A stretch of DNA of 64,000 nucleotides, taken from Gigantopelta aegis. Its lineage: Eukaryota > Mollusca > Gastropoda > Neomphalida > Peltospiridae. The position numbers were made by a program, and so were the translations under genes. Of this stretch, positions 36,188 through 47,669 are shown piece by piece. Location of the stretch: contig NC_054703.1 of the NCBI RefSeq assembly GCF_016097555.1, positions 9,590,894 to 9,654,893 of the forward strand, written 5' to 3'. Each line of letters begins with the position of its first letter. The stretch's first letter is position 1. Under the pieces are notes generated by a model. That model worked only from the letters and a program-made list of their open reading frames with translations. It was not told the DNA's origin and did not search any database.

Positions 36188-38194
36188 TTACTTTGAATAA
36201 CTGTGGTCACAGGAGTTGTCTGTTCTTTGACTGTCAATATCTAATAATCCTTTCTTGTAGTCAGCTTGTTGATCTCTGTGCAAATGTTTATATCGTAAGT
36301 GATCTCTAATTTTACTTCCTTGCTGGACTAAGTGCCTTTTAATCACCTGTGGATTGTTTTGATATCTTTTTGATAGTCCGACTCTTTTGTCCATCTGACG
36401 CAGTGAACGCCTCACCCGAGCTGACAGTTCGATGCCACAGTACTTGCACTTTTCTATCATGGATGTTCCCGGGGCGTTGTTCAGCCTGTGGATGGTGGAT
36501 GCAGCTCTCCCAGTCATCGTTCGTGAATAGTTCACATTCTTAGGTAAGGAAACACTGAGAGAACGGTTTCGCAGCCTCACATTTCTGTGTGTCTGTATAC
36601 AGTTTCATTTGCTCTACAGCTGAAATACTTAGTTTAATCTTCAGAAGTTCCAGTACTAACATTTTGTCATTTTCATTCATATTCAGCTCTGTGATTCTGT
36701 GTGTACCCAGGAACATGGATCGGTGCCACCAGTTGTTCGTTATTCCTCCACTGCAGACGACCGAGTACCGCGAACACTTTGAACAGTCCACCACCGTAGC
36801 ACGAAAGTGTCGATTGCAGGACCTTTGGTAAGTTTCGTTTCAGTACACCGATATTACCAGTGTGTAGTTTCATCAGTTCTTTAAGAATTAAACTGCACCT
36901 TGCTTTCATATCCTGGCTGAATACCTTCTGTGCTTCACGCTTTTGTTCACGGGTGTACCCAGTAAACATGTCGGGACTGAAGTTAGCTTTGTAACACTTA
37001 CGAAACTGACTCTGACCTAAGTGGGTTGGATCGGCTAGCCGCTGCACTTTCCACATTGGATGTAGAAGTTTCAAAGCACTACCAACTCCAGCAGATGATC
37101 TGGAATCTCCATCTGTTGTGACGTATTTTATGAGAATACCTTGTAGAGCCAAGTCTTGTTCCGATATCTTTTTCCCATCTCGTATTCCGACAGCGGAGCA
37201 AATGGCGGCAAGTTTGCTGTGCAGTCAGGATGACCACCGGGACACGTCACATGAATACCTTTGTTTCTTAACCAGGCTCCGGTCCAACAAAGTTTATTCT
37301 GGAAGCAGGCACTTACAATGAATTTTCTCTCAGTCATTGTTTCACACGCAAGTCCTATAGCTTGTGATGCATTCTGGCCCGGTTTCTTCCGACTTGTTAT
37401 TGTCGTGGAGTTGTATCTCCCATCCATGGCTATGTTAATTTCATCACGTTCATTTCCACGTTTCATGTTAATGTCTTTCAGTAGCTCAACTTTTTGTGCC
37501 ATATCTTTTTCATTTAGATCTGTTACAGCCGTTGATACCTTGTATGATGTTCTCTGCATACTGCTCCGACACGGTGGTGGAATGTCCATGCCTGCCAATA
37601 GCACTCTCGCTCTTGTATTGCCGACGGGAGTATCTTGGAGACCGATAGCAAGACCCACATTAGTTTTTGCTGCATTTGGGCCAGGTTTATTTGTCTTCAC
37701 CTCATTGTACAATTTGCTTTCAGGAGCAGTGAAGTCACAATTCACACGTGTAGTGTGACTTTCCAACAAAGACCCCACTTAACCTCTTTTAATATTTGCA
37801 TTTCAGGCTCGTCGCACTCAGGGGAAGCTGTTGAGTGGTATCTGAAAGCTGCATTCCATGCATCTACCATTCTGTCATTGTCCATTATTCTCATGCCTTC
37901 TTTGTCTTTACACTGTTGTTCTTCTTTCATTTCAGACGCAGTACATGTACTCGTAATGGGACGTAGCAGGCGGACTGGCTGTGACGCACCTTCGCAATCT
38001 GGAGTGGATATGGTGGCTGAAGTGGAACTCGACTTCGTGACCAAGGCAAACTCGTCTATATTCATCCGGACTACTGGTCGCAACTTCTCAGTGTGAGATT
38101 CTGGACTTGCATGTTCATGCAGCAGAGTTGCACCCTTATTCCAAGGTGCATGTCCCTTCTTGAACTGTGTCTTTCGTCTTGTATTGCCTTCCAT
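36188..38194 (-). pseudogene. Mutator-like transposase, frame-broken
   Basis: Reading from the ATG at 38194 gives MEGNTRRKTQFKKGHAPWNK, the basic N-terminus with WNKG seen in lophotrochozoan Mutator-type transposases. Collinear blocks follow: EPEMQILKEVKW; PGPNAAKTNVGLAIGLQDT; the catalytic-type AMDGRYN followed by PGQNASQAIG; CPGGHPDC; YVTTDGDSRSSAGVG; LADPTHLGQSQFRKC; and a C-terminal CKYCGIEL zinc-knuckle-like part. Four frame changes (near 37770, 37165, 36720 and 36560) split the roughly 670 codons, so the copy cannot make the full enzyme unless some are sequencing errors. The enzyme would cut and paste the element through a DDE active site. An upstream in-frame Met at 38281 lies in less conserved sequence. 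Confidence 0.8.
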
Positions 38195-38850
38195 GGATGT
38201 GACTCGTAGTGTATAAAACAGTGAAATACTTATTGTGGTATGCATGTCCACCCTTATATATATGTTCATGTGTGATGTCACTTTCAGTTCTGATGCATTA
38301 ACACATTTCAGTGCAGTGGCAGTTGACAGCTTTTTTTTTGTTCACTGTGTATTCGGTACTGCATCTTTGCAGACTGGTGCCCTGTCCTCTGCATTCAGGT
38401 GTGACCTGTTACGGTGTGCAGACACCTTGCTAATTACCCTCACCAGAATGACACTCGAGCAGTCCTAATTTGTAATTGGCATATATTGACTGTGTGCAGT
38501 ATCCAAAATTTTACAGTTTTAAAGATTAAATTTTGTTTAAAAAGAGAACTTTGTGGGAATTTTTTTTTTGAAAATGTATCAATTTAAATTAAATTGATTT
38601 TTTTTTGAAAAAATCATATTCCTGCCAACTGCTATATTTCAATTGCAGAGAACACAATAAGGAGCAAGTTTCTTTTTGTTGTTCAGAAAAATGTCTGTAA
38701 CTTTTAAAGTTATTCCATAATTACTAGTCCACTGTTGGGAATAATTTGACGCAGATTGCCGCCTTTTGCGGCACAGGCAGTCCCCCATTTCACAGGCTCC
38801 AATAGCCATATTTGGTATCAAATATTCTTTTTATTGCCTGTATGCAACTT

Positions 38851-39378
38851 GACATATGTATTTAAATGCCATATGTGAGTTTGAGTGTCATGGTGAAAAC
38901 AATTTTGGTCTGATAGGCCTCAGACTAGAGTTATCCACCCATTTGGTTGTCCAAAATACGGAAGTTAATGCGAGAAAATATAGTTTTCTTGTGATGTGAT
39001 TAATGGCTGGGGAGCTGCTTAGTATACTGGATTGTTACACTGGGTTTGACAGGTGAGAGGATGCAGTTAGTGAATATGTGCACTTGGTTTACACTGGATA
39101 CTGCATAATGTCCCCCAGAGCACATTGAAGTCATGCAAAATTTGTGTAAAATGCAGAGAAATGGGTGTGATTCGGTCCCTTAGCCCACGTGTGTTTGTTT
39201 ACATTGATATAACGCGGAAAAGAGCTGGACAACAGATGTCGTCCTTTCGAGTGTTCAATGGGCCCAGGCAGGTAATGTTTCCCGTGAAATGCTAATGGCC
39301 TGGTGAAATTAATAAAAGTGCTACAGCCACTGGGGCTACATGAGAATACATAGTGAAATTAATTGTGGTCTGAGGCCT
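38851..39378 (+). repeat. Right direct end repeat of the Mutator-like unit
   Basis: Second copy of 34392-34897, 528 bases with the extra 22 bases. Beyond it (TTTTCAAATACGATGC) the sequence is unrelated to module 1 or 2. Confidence 0.93.
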
Positions 39379-39709
39379 TTTTCAAATACGATGCAATGGT
39401 AATCATCAACTTGAGTACGAAGAAACGAGACAAAGGGATATAATTTAATCATGAAATAAATATGATTTCTATATTTTCACTGTAGCTAAAATACAGTGAA
39501 AATATAACTCTTTTTTTTACCGGGTATCACATATGGTTACCGTAGATCTTTATATTCCACTGCTATGTATATACTAGAGGCAATTAATAGTAACCAAATC
39601 AGACTTATACAATAATATAACTAAATTTACGTTGTTATTAATCGGAAACATCGTACAATGCAGAAAACTCAGGACGGACTGTTGTTTCACTCTGTTGTAT
39701 CCAACTTTG

Positions 39710-40034
39710 TTACAGGTTTGTAAATTAACCAAACTTAGTGTACATTTATTGTGGGTTGAAACTAGGGTCTAGGTGAAAATATGCCTTAGTATTTATAAAA
39801 CTAGGGTATAGGTGAAAATATGCCTTAGTATTTATAAAACTAGGGTCTAGGTGAAAATATGCCTTAGTGTTTAAAAAACTAGGGTCTAGGTGAAAATATG
39901 CCTTAGTATTTATAAAACTAGGGTCTAGGTGAAAATATGCCTTAATATTTATAAAACTAGGGTCTAGGTGAGAATATGCCTTAGTATTTATAAAACTAGG
40001 GTCTAGGTGAAAATATGCCTTAGTATTTATAAAA
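39710..40034. repeat. Relic 82-bp unit running into a 39-bp minisatellite, 7 copies
   Basis: GGTTTGTAAATTAACCAAAC at about 39713 resembles the middle of the 82-bp unit of 2486-3387 and ends TTGAAACTAGGGTCT. From 39759 that ending becomes the start of a new 39-bp unit, AAACTAGGGTCTAGGTGAAA + ATATGCCTTAGTATTTATA, repeated seven times. Just left, 39630-39675 keeps the right end of a TTAA MITE (GGAAACATCGTACAATGCAG). Confidence 0.88.
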
Positions 40035-40041
40035 TTGTTTT

Positions 40042-40061
40042 CTCTCCCCCCCCCCCCCCGT

Positions 40062-40157
<96 letters not shown>
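40042..40157. repeat. Poly-C and (CT)n microsatellite
   Basis: A short C run followed by about 90 bases of CT. Confidence 0.95.
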
Positions 40158-40159
<2 letters not shown>

Positions 40160-40160
<1 letters not shown>

Positions 40161-41045
40161 ATGTCTTTATGTTAGAGCTGGGGGTTGTTTGTGTATTTGT
40201 TAGGTTTTCGTTCTCTTTTTTGTTTCTTTTTTTGTGTGTGTGTTGCTTGGTTGTTGTTGTTTTTTTGTAAGTTTTGCTGGGATTATTTTCGTGGTGCATA
40301 TCTGTTGAACATTATTTCAATTACTCTTATGATGACGACGATGATGCTGCTGCTGCTGATGATGACCAGTGCTGCACGACTGGCATATGAAAACACATTT
40401 TTGAAATCGTAGATTTAAAAATAAGTGTCCAAATAACCAGTGTTTAAAATGGGCCGATGTGCCAATATATATATATATTTTGTATTGTTGTTGGTAACAG
40501 TGACCCGATGCGACCTTAATAACTAAAAGCGAACATGTTATTATTAATAATGAGATGAAAGAAGAAAGTCGACTATGATCTTTAAGGTACTTGCTCGCTA
40601 AAAAATGCGAGGCTTTTAGAAGCATGGTTCGAGGTTTGAGCAGATCATTCCACCTGAGCTTCAATAAATGGACCGGTCGTGGATTATTCTTAAAACGCTT
40701 CTGAAAACAACTGCTATGGAATCTACATGGTGAAACATATGAAGAACAGTAGCATTAGAAACATTAATACTGACACAAATATTAGGTTCCTGAAATTTAT
40801 TAATGAATCGTCGATTGTGGAATGTCTGGATGTCTGGGCGAACTGAATATTTGGTCATGGTCGGTTTAACCTACACTTCATTGTGTGGGTTGTGGCTATA
40901 CAAACACAACTCGTCTTCCATGCTCACTCCCAAACTTGGAATAGTCTTTATAATTTCACCGCGAATAATTAATTTTAAAGAATATTATAATTAATAAATT
41001 TGCAAATGACTCCTACGCAGCAACACCAATGATTGTTAATTGTCA
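40160..41045. other. Intergenic stretch without recognised genes
   Basis: Contains T/G-rich low complexity, a GATGATGCTGCTGCTGCTGA trinucleotide patch with a SINE scrap (CAGTGCTGCACGACTGGCA) near 40370, and otherwise nothing. Confidence 0.5.
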
Positions 41046-41049
41046 AAAA

Positions 41050-41332
41050 CTGGAAATCTGCTTACCGGGTATTGTTTTAACATTTTAATTGAACAAAACA
41101 AAAGAGTACCACCACAGGTTAAACACATCTAGTATTGAGGTATTAAAACTAGACAGAACATGACATGTCAGTGCGTCCAAAAGAAGCTTTGCCAGACTTG
41201 AAATTGTATCATTGAAGACCAACATATTGTATAGTGGGATATAAAATTATCATGAAGTTCAACATATAAACGTCAGAATACACTTCTTTTTGATTTGCAA
41301 CAATACTTATCACATTATTCAAATGTTATATA
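41050..41332. repeat. Flank of receptor module 3
   Basis: Shared in inverted orientation with 1-320. Parts (TTTAATTGAACAAA, TTAAACAC.CTAGTA) recur at about 24870-24930 left of module 2, and inverted at 54190-54290 right of module 4. It marks the outer, 3' border of the module. Confidence 0.7.
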
Positions 41333-41459
41333 TGAAACAGGCATATACAGACATAGATAGTGATAGATGCAGAGGGATACATACATGGGGACGAATTACA
41401 TAAGGAACAAAGAAAATACACACAGGCGCACGCGCGTATACACAAATGCGACACGAAAT

Positions 41460-42360
41460 GGACTAGATTACAATGGGGATCTCGTGATGTCAGATGGACT
41501 AGCTGGCAATACAAAATTCGTGATACCAGATGGACTAGCTGACAATACGGAACTCGTTATGCCAGATGGACTAGCTGACAATACGGAACTCGTTATGCCA
41601 GATAGACTAGCTGACAATACAGAATGCATGACACCAGATGGACTAGCTGACAAACCTGAACTGTGGTCAGATGGACTAGCTGACAATACTAAACACCTGA
41701 TACCTAATGGACTAGCTGACAATACTGAACCCCTGATACCAGATGGACTAGCTGACAATACTGAACTCGTGATACCAGATGGACTAGCTGACAATACTGA
41801 ACACCTGATACCTAATGGACTAGCTGACAATACTAAACTCGTGATACCAGATGGACTAGCTGACAATATTGAACTCGTCATACCAAATGATCTAGCTGAC
41901 AATACAGAACTCGTCATACCAGATGGACTAGTTGACACTACAAAAGTTTGATACCAGATGGACTAGCTAACCATACTGAACTCGTGATACCACATAGATT
42001 AGGCAACAATATTGAACTCGTGATACCACATGGACTAGGCGACAATACTGAACTCGTGATACCACATGGACTAGCTGACAAAGCTGAACTCGTGATACCA
42101 GATGAACTAGCTGACAATACTAAACTCGTGATGCCAGATGAACTAGCTAACAATACTAAACTCGTGATACCAGATGAACTAGCTGACCATACTGAACTCG
42201 TGATACAAGATGAACTAGATGACAATACTAACTTGTGATATCAGACAGACTAGCTGACAACACTTTACTCGTGATAATAAATGGACTACCTAACAATACT
42301 GACCTTGTCATACTGGACCCAGTACCTAATAATACTGAATTGTTGATTCCAGGTGGATCA
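41460..42360 (+). repeat. 36-bp minisatellite of module 3, about 25 copies
   Basis: Same unit as at 25780 (DNTELVIPDGLA when read on plus). The array comes within about 85 bases of the receptor stop codon. Stop-free stretches of 194 and 96 codons occur on plus and similar ones on minus, as expected of a 36-base stop-free unit. Confidence 0.93.
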
Positions 42361-42444
42361 ACTATCTATGCTAAACTGAAATGAAGTAGAAATAGGTACT
42401 CAAAATGTTCAACTCAAGACACTGAATCGGCTAGCAGTCATTTC

Positions 42445-43470
42445 TCAGTTCTTGCCACCAGATGTGATAGACACCATTGACAAACCAGTAGTACCTAATC
42501 CAGAGCCGCTAGTGTTAGAAGGAATATTTGTCACCATAGCTTTATTTCGACGATTTTCGTGATTCCATTTCAAGGTAAAACAACTCAGTCGTTTTCGAAT
42601 GATATGTCGATAGTTTGAGGAACATCCAATCAGTATGTAAATGTTTTGTCCAAAATTTAAAAGGTAGATTAGGAAAAGTATTGACCAAGTAGTACCGTTT
42701 GATGCCACAGCTTCGAAATATTTAGACAGCAGTCTTATCGAAACAATATCAGCCTCCGACATTGCCACTGGTATCAGTGTAACAAAAGCCATGACAGAAA
42801 CTAACACCAGAGGGCGTGTTGAACTGTCTTGCTGGCGACTGGATGGATTACTAGTTGACCTCGTGAAAGTATTTCTGAAGTTTTGGCAACGTTGGATTTG
42901 ATTCATTATAAAGATATGCAAGACCAGCATAACTATGCATGCCCAAATGGAGGTATATAATCGAATAAATATAAAATAGTTCATAACTTCTTCTGTTGGA
43001 AAACAATCTCCTCTTATCAGTTCTGTGGTAAAAGGAAATGGCAAACTTAACACAACAGACAGACCAAACTTAGTGGAGCAGATGGCAATGGCTTTCGGTC
43101 GGGTACAAAGCATTCCTCGTCTAAATGGAAAACAGACGCATACGTATCTACCTAATGTGAGTCCAATTATTAGCCACGGTGATAGATTCTTTGAAAAGAA
43201 TGATAGTGCACACACTCTTAACTTTAGTGCTGCAGGCTGACCAAGTAAATGTAGCCTTTTAGTCTCACGGATTAGCCTTAGGATTAGCAACCAACTGTCA
43301 GAAACAGCCAAAAAAGTCAAGTAAACTGAATAGGATAGGTGACATAGTTTTGTGTCGCCCATCATAATGAACACTAGAATGTTTCCGATAATGTCCATCA
43401 CAGTAATGAACAAAACAATACCCCAAAAACTGTATTTGCATGTTTCAAGATTCACCCACAGTTCAGAGGA
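42445..43470 (-). pseudogene. Class A G protein-coupled receptor, paralogue 3, N-terminus replaced
   Basis: Homology to the other receptors starts at SELWVNLETCKYSFWG, shortly before helix 1, and runs to a normal tail ending VSITSGGKN. Helices 1-7, both outer cysteines (CALSFF, GDCFPTE) and LNFGQNIYILIG are kept. The DRY motif is GRY (LTLGRYVCVCFP), so the ionic-lock aspartate is lost. The first 45 or so residues, the usual ATG and the splice acceptor are replaced by a GA/CT tract. The frame stays open into that tract, up to an ATG at 43593 that would give a Leu-Ser repeat. It may still be expressed from an unseen start, but a decaying gene is more likely. It is the most diverged of the four copies. 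Confidence 0.8.
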
Positions 43471-43478
43471 TGTATATG

Positions 43479-43479
43479 T

Positions 43480-43521
<42 letters not shown>

Positions 43522-43541
43522 TGAGAAGAGAGAGAGAGAGA

Positions 43542-43587
<46 letters not shown>
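43479..43587. repeat. (GA)n microsatellite at the broken 5' end of receptor 3
   Basis: GA repeat with a few interruptions (GGAGATGAGAAG). It separates receptor homology on one side from a Penelope-like fragment on the other. Confidence 0.95.
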
Positions 43588-43588
<1 letters not shown>

Positions 43589-43599
43589 GTCATCTACAG

Positions 43600-43874
43600 C
43601 GGGAGGTAATTTCGATGACGTCACGACAATTCTAACAATAATAGAAGGACAATTTTCTGTGAATTTTATACTTGAAGATCTCCACTTTGTATTGGACAAC
43701 AACACCTTTGACTTTAATGAGAAACACTTCCGCCAAATTAAAGGGTGTGCAATGGGATCAAATGTTAGTCCTACCTATGCAACTTTCGTGGTTGCTTATT
43801 TGGATGAGACATTAGTCAGTAACATCAATGAACAGTGGGATAATATATCAGCAGATTATGTTGAATTAAATTAG
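43600..43874 (+). mobile_element. Penelope-like retroelement fragment (reverse transcriptase part)
   Basis: The plus-strand frame includes EDLHFVLDNNTFDFN, HFRQIKGCAMGSNVSPTYA and VAYLDETL. In Penelope-like reverse transcriptases the segment F.Q..G.AMGS.VSP..A is a conserved finger-palm block, which makes the assignment fairly clear. Only about 80 codons remain; the catalytic YxDD block and the GIY-YIG nuclease are absent. Confidence 0.7.
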
Positions 43875-43919
43875 ACGATTGTTTCTTGATATGGATAAAC
43901 GATGATGGCTCCTTTTTGT

Positions 43920-44135
43920 GGATGCCTCGATAGCTCAGAGCGCATCGTGGTTAGTCTCGCACTTTGCGGGCGATTCGGTGCCACAGGTTCGAGTCCCAGC
44001 AATGGCATGGGACAATTTTTGAGACCAGAAAAGGATTTCATTATCCCCCGCTGCCAGTGTGTGGTTTTTTAATATCTATGTATGTAACAGTCAACCTCGA
44101 CATACATACAATATATAGATATTCATACATCAATA
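43920..44135 (+). mobile_element. tRNA-headed SINE (third family), copy 1
   Basis: Head ATGCCTCGATAGCTCAGAGC, with GGTTAGTCTCG and the B-box GGTTCGAGTCCC, resembles a tRNA with D-loop and T-loop promoters. The body ends CAGTCAACCTCGACATACAT and a CATA-rich tail. Confidence 0.75.
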
Positions 44136-44237
44136 CATACTAGCCAGTTCCAGGTCTGCCCACTGTTTCCTGCACGTAAGCGGGATCGACCGCGTAGATT
44201 GTAGGCCCCATGCATGTGGTTGAGTTAAATAGCATCC

Positions 44238-44465
44238 TTTTTTATGGATGCCTCGGTAGCCCAGGGCGCAATCGTGGTTAGTCCTCGCAATTTGCGGGCG
44301 ATTCGGTGCCACAGTTTCGAGTTAGTTCAACAGCAAACGGCATGGGGACAATTTGTGAGGCCAAAAAGGATTTTTGAATTAGCCCCCTGTGCCAGTGCTT
44401 ACATAATATCTATGTATGGCTAGTACAAACAGTCAACCTCGACATACAGTGACAATATATAGATA
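44238..44465 (+). mobile_element. tRNA-headed SINE (third family), copy 2
   Basis: Repeats the order of copy 1 (ATGCCTCGGTAGCCCAGGGC, GCGGGCGATTCGGTGCCACA, CAGTCAACCTCGACATACAG), with several single-base insertions, and runs into a CATA then CA-rich tract. Confidence 0.75.
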
Positions 44466-44722
44466 TTTCATACATCCATACATACATACATGCATACATA
44501 CATACACACACACACACACGCGCACACAACACAGCACGCACGCACGCACACACACACGACCACATACACACGCCAAACACATACACAGCGACCCACACGC
44601 ACACATACGCACACGGACGCACACAAACACACGAACACGGACACACACGCACGCACACACACACAAACACACATACACACACGCACACACACACACACAC
44701 ACACACACGAACACACACAGCG
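44466..44722. repeat. CATA/CACG/CA-rich low-complexity tract
   Basis: Imperfect (CA)n with CG, TA and GA interruptions; all frames in it are artefacts of composition. Confidence 0.9.
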
Positions 44723-44729
44723 CGGCTTG

Positions 44730-45188
44730 TTTTCTTTGATATCAATTGTGAAGACTGATCGATTGTTTTTTCAGTGTGTGACAAAAACGTGTGCCATACA
44801 AAATAGCGGATCTGGGTGCTGTAAATATAGTAGGATTCGGAAAAATAAAGAGGCATTGAGAAAAATAAAGAGGGCGGCAAAACATGAAAGTGGGGCGGCA
44901 ATATGATATATATATATAGACCGTTCGACCCTTTGTCCGCCCCAAGTACCGAGGAATGAAACCGATATTGTTCGACAGTACGACACCAAGAAACTTTGAA
45001 ATTACTCTATAGTCAATACAGAAATCTGAATAAAGTGGGGTGGGGTTGGGTTCAATAGGTAAATGTTGTTTTTAGTTTTTTCGCCTACTAAATTTTTCAA
45101 ATATGTCACTAATTATTATTACATTCATGTATGGTATATGTAGGGCCTAGATTTATATTTTATTTTTTTTTTATCATTTACATATAGA

Positions 45189-45238
<50 letters not shown>

Positions 45239-46030
45239 CATATATCACACACACATACACCACACATACACCTTCAGCTAAAATACGGCAGCCTTGTCAA
45301 TCAATATGTACGAGAAATCCGAGTTGGCTCTTCGATAAACACAACATGCCACACGTGGTGGATTGCATTTTTTAATATGAAATCTGGATTTGGTTGTGGT
45401 TGCTGCTATAACATCACAGAAAAGATGATTGTAAAATCAGACCCTTGCCCGACCGTCTTTGAGAATCTACAACAGACCTCAAGGAGTATAAAACCGTCTA
45501 CCCTTCATTTTGATTTGTGTTAAGTATGTGTTCAGGTAGTATGTTTTATTATTTTAATTACATATGGTGATTTATAAAATGTATTGTCACTATACTGTCA
45601 ACGCGATGGCATATTTTCGTTTTGTTTTCGGCTAAACCTTGGCCAGTGCAAGGGAAAGACGTTTGCCTCTTTAGGAAAAAAACCCCTGGAATGAAATAAA
45701 AATCTCAGTTTAATTCGCTGTATGCCACTCTTTTACAGGCTTCGCAAATATTGCATGGATACAAACTGGTCACAAGTATATAGTCCCAGACAATAAATAA
45801 TTACCTGGTTTTAAAGTAAAATCGTTTCTCCTGGATGTTTTTTTTTTCCCCCCTTTGATTCGACATCCTGTCGAATGGAATTGTTTTATCAGAACGTTTT
45901 TTTAGCTTGGGCACTGTTTTTATTATATACGTTTTTTTTTTTTTCGCTTAAATAAGATAAAATAATTACAATATTATGAGTAAAGAAAAAACCCACAAAA
46001 CACAACCCTAAATAATAACGTACTTTGTTT
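44730..46030. other. Intergenic stretch with an (AT)n tract and homopolymers
   Basis: (AT)n is at about 45186-45236. Runs of T/A are frequent. I see no gene. Confidence 0.6.
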
Positions 46031-46440
46031 AGACAAATTGCATTTATACGAATATATGTATGTCGAGAATGGGTGTAGTTTTTTTAACCTTTTTTTTGAT
46101 GTTTCACACAGGTTAAAATAAGTTCGCATTTATTATAGAATATATGTATGTCGAGAATGGGTGTGTTTTACCCTTTGATTTTCAAGGTATAAATAGTCCC
46201 CCCCGCAGTTATTATGAATATATGTTATGTTTGAGAAATGGTGTGGTTTACCTTTGATTTTCACAGGGTATAAATAGTCGCATTAAATTATGAATATATG
46301 TATGTCGAGAAATGGGTGTGGTTTTTACCTTTTACCCTTTTTTTGATTTTTTACAGGTATAAATAGGTCGCATTATTATGAATATATGGTGACATGTCGA
46401 AGATTAGATTGGGTGTTGTTTACCTTTGATTTTCAACATG
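46030..46440. repeat. Degenerate tandem repeat, 75-90 bp unit, about 5 copies
   Basis: GAATATATGTATGTCGAGAA followed by GGGTGTGGTTT..ACC, a T-run, CAGGTATAAATAG and TCGCATTATTATGA recurs five times. Units differ mainly by lengths of T, C and A runs and by small insertions rather than substitutions, a pattern of sequencing noise or slippage. Confidence 0.75.
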
Positions 46441-46795
46441 TGGTTTAAAGGGCCTGTCCTCATTTTTTTTTTTGGCCCAGTGCTGTGAGTTTTTAAAAGC
46501 CATAAGCGTAACGGCAAACCGGGGAGGGGTGGAGGGGGCCGTGGACTGCTGGAGCAAAACGTCATTATTCGACAACAACAATTATACGGTATTCGAGCAA
46601 AATAGTGTGAGATGTTTCCGAGTAAGAAACTAAGCAACTGAAAGAATACACCCTTAAATACATTTTCCTTGTCAAGAATATGAGTCCCTATATTGTAATA
46701 CTGTTTTATGAGGGCCGGCCTCCCCATGGTTTCTAGTAGCTAAAACGTTTTGTACGAAATCTAGTGTCAGCTTATAAACATATTCAGACGGTCAG

Positions 46796-46945
46796 AAACA
46801 CTGTGTGTATACTGTGTGTACCGTGTGTGTACCCTCAGTGTACCGTGTATACACCGTGTGTGTACTGTGTGTGTACCATGTGTATACCGTGTGTGTACCG
46901 CGTGTGTACCGTGTATATACCGTGTATATACCATGTGTTTACCGA
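46796..46945. repeat. Short tandem repeat with GTGTGTACC core
   Basis: About a dozen variants of CGTGTGTGTACC / CGTGTATATACC in a row, with a period of about 10-12. Confidence 0.85.
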
Positions 46946-47109
46946 TAGTGGTATTCTACACGAAAACGATACATTTCTTACGCAAGTGTAGTCATTACAA
47001 CTGTTTTGTCTGCGGTTCACGTATAACCATGACAGCAGAGTGTTTAAAGTTCCTATATGTTTGCCCATCCTTACGTGTTAAAAATATTCGCATATTGAAT
47101 AAAATGTAA

Positions 47110-47420
47110 TATTAAGAAACTATTGTACTTCTAAAATGCATTACTCCAGGCAATCGTTATTAGCGAACTTGTGATTAATTAACAATTTAATTAATTAGCA
47201 CAGATGTATTTAAATCGATATATTTGATTTTGTTTTACTACTCAAACATATCTACTTAACGGGAGCCCGGATACGTGATAAAAGGTAACATACATGTCTG
47301 GGTTTTAACTGTTGTAAGCAATTACATTAATATCGCGAATGTACAAAAGGGATGTTTCATGTTTTGGAATAATTATCAAAATGATCGCCAGTTACGAAAT
47401 CTCTCAAACGATGTCTGTCC
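47110..47420 (-). repeat. Inverted copy of the 5' flank of receptor 1 (10130-10360)
   Basis: Reading the reverse strand gives AAAACCCAGAC, GGATGTTTCAT-type blocks and TTAATTAATTA in the order seen at 10140-10340 and 29370-29900. This places the 5' border of module 4 and confirms that the whole module is inverted, not only its receptor. Confidence 0.7.
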
Positions 47421-47514
47421 AAAACGTTACAAGTCGCAGAAGAATAGATGAAAGTTACCTGATTTTAACCCATTGATAAATGTCATCTTTCACTGGCAAC
47501 TGTACGTGGAAATG

Positions 47515-47665
47515 CATGAGGGTGGGATATAGCCCAGTCGGTAGAGCGTTCGCCTGGAATGTTTGGGTCAGTGTATTGAATCCGCACGACGGACACATTG
47601 TCTGAGAGGGTTGTTCCCTATCCAACCAGTGAAGCACGACTGGCATTTCCAAGGCCACGTTCCAC
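47515..47665 (+). mobile_element. tRNA-headed SINE, 5' part
   Basis: Head GATATAGCCCAGTCGGTAGA, body CCAACCAGTGAAGCACGACT. No tail is visible. Confidence 0.7.
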
Positions 47666-47669
47666 ACAC

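Larger units (their letters stand above)
34392..39378. mobile_element. Mutator-like DNA transposon with two genes and long direct end repeats
   Basis: The unit is framed by two direct repeats (34392-34897 and 38851-39378). Inside are a His-Me finger endonuclease frame on plus (35568-35948) and a broken transposase on minus (38194-36188); their 3' ends face each other across 240 bases. The transposase resembles the animal Mutator-type transposases common in lophotrochozoans, with WNKG near the N-terminus and AMDGRYN and TTDGDS acidic motifs. No usual long inverted ends or 9-base target duplication can be verified because the left edge abuts an assembly gap. Inverted AGGCCTCAGAC / GTCTGAGGCCT motifs lie inside each end repeat. 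Confidence 0.7.

Noticed and set aside
36349-37758. Plus-strand frames of up to 165 codons opposite the transposase
   Set aside because: They are shadows of the minus-strand Mutator-like coding sequence, which carries the conserved motifs.
34392-39378. LTR retrotransposon reading of the unit with direct end repeats
   Set aside because: There is no reverse transcriptase, integrase, gag or primer-binding site. The coding content is a DDE DNA transposase and an HNH-type endonuclease.
43920-44010. Functional tRNA gene
   Set aside because: Boxes A and B are tRNA-like, but the cloverleaf arms do not pair convincingly and a long shared body follows; it is a SINE head. The same holds for heads at 32010, 32285 and 13405.
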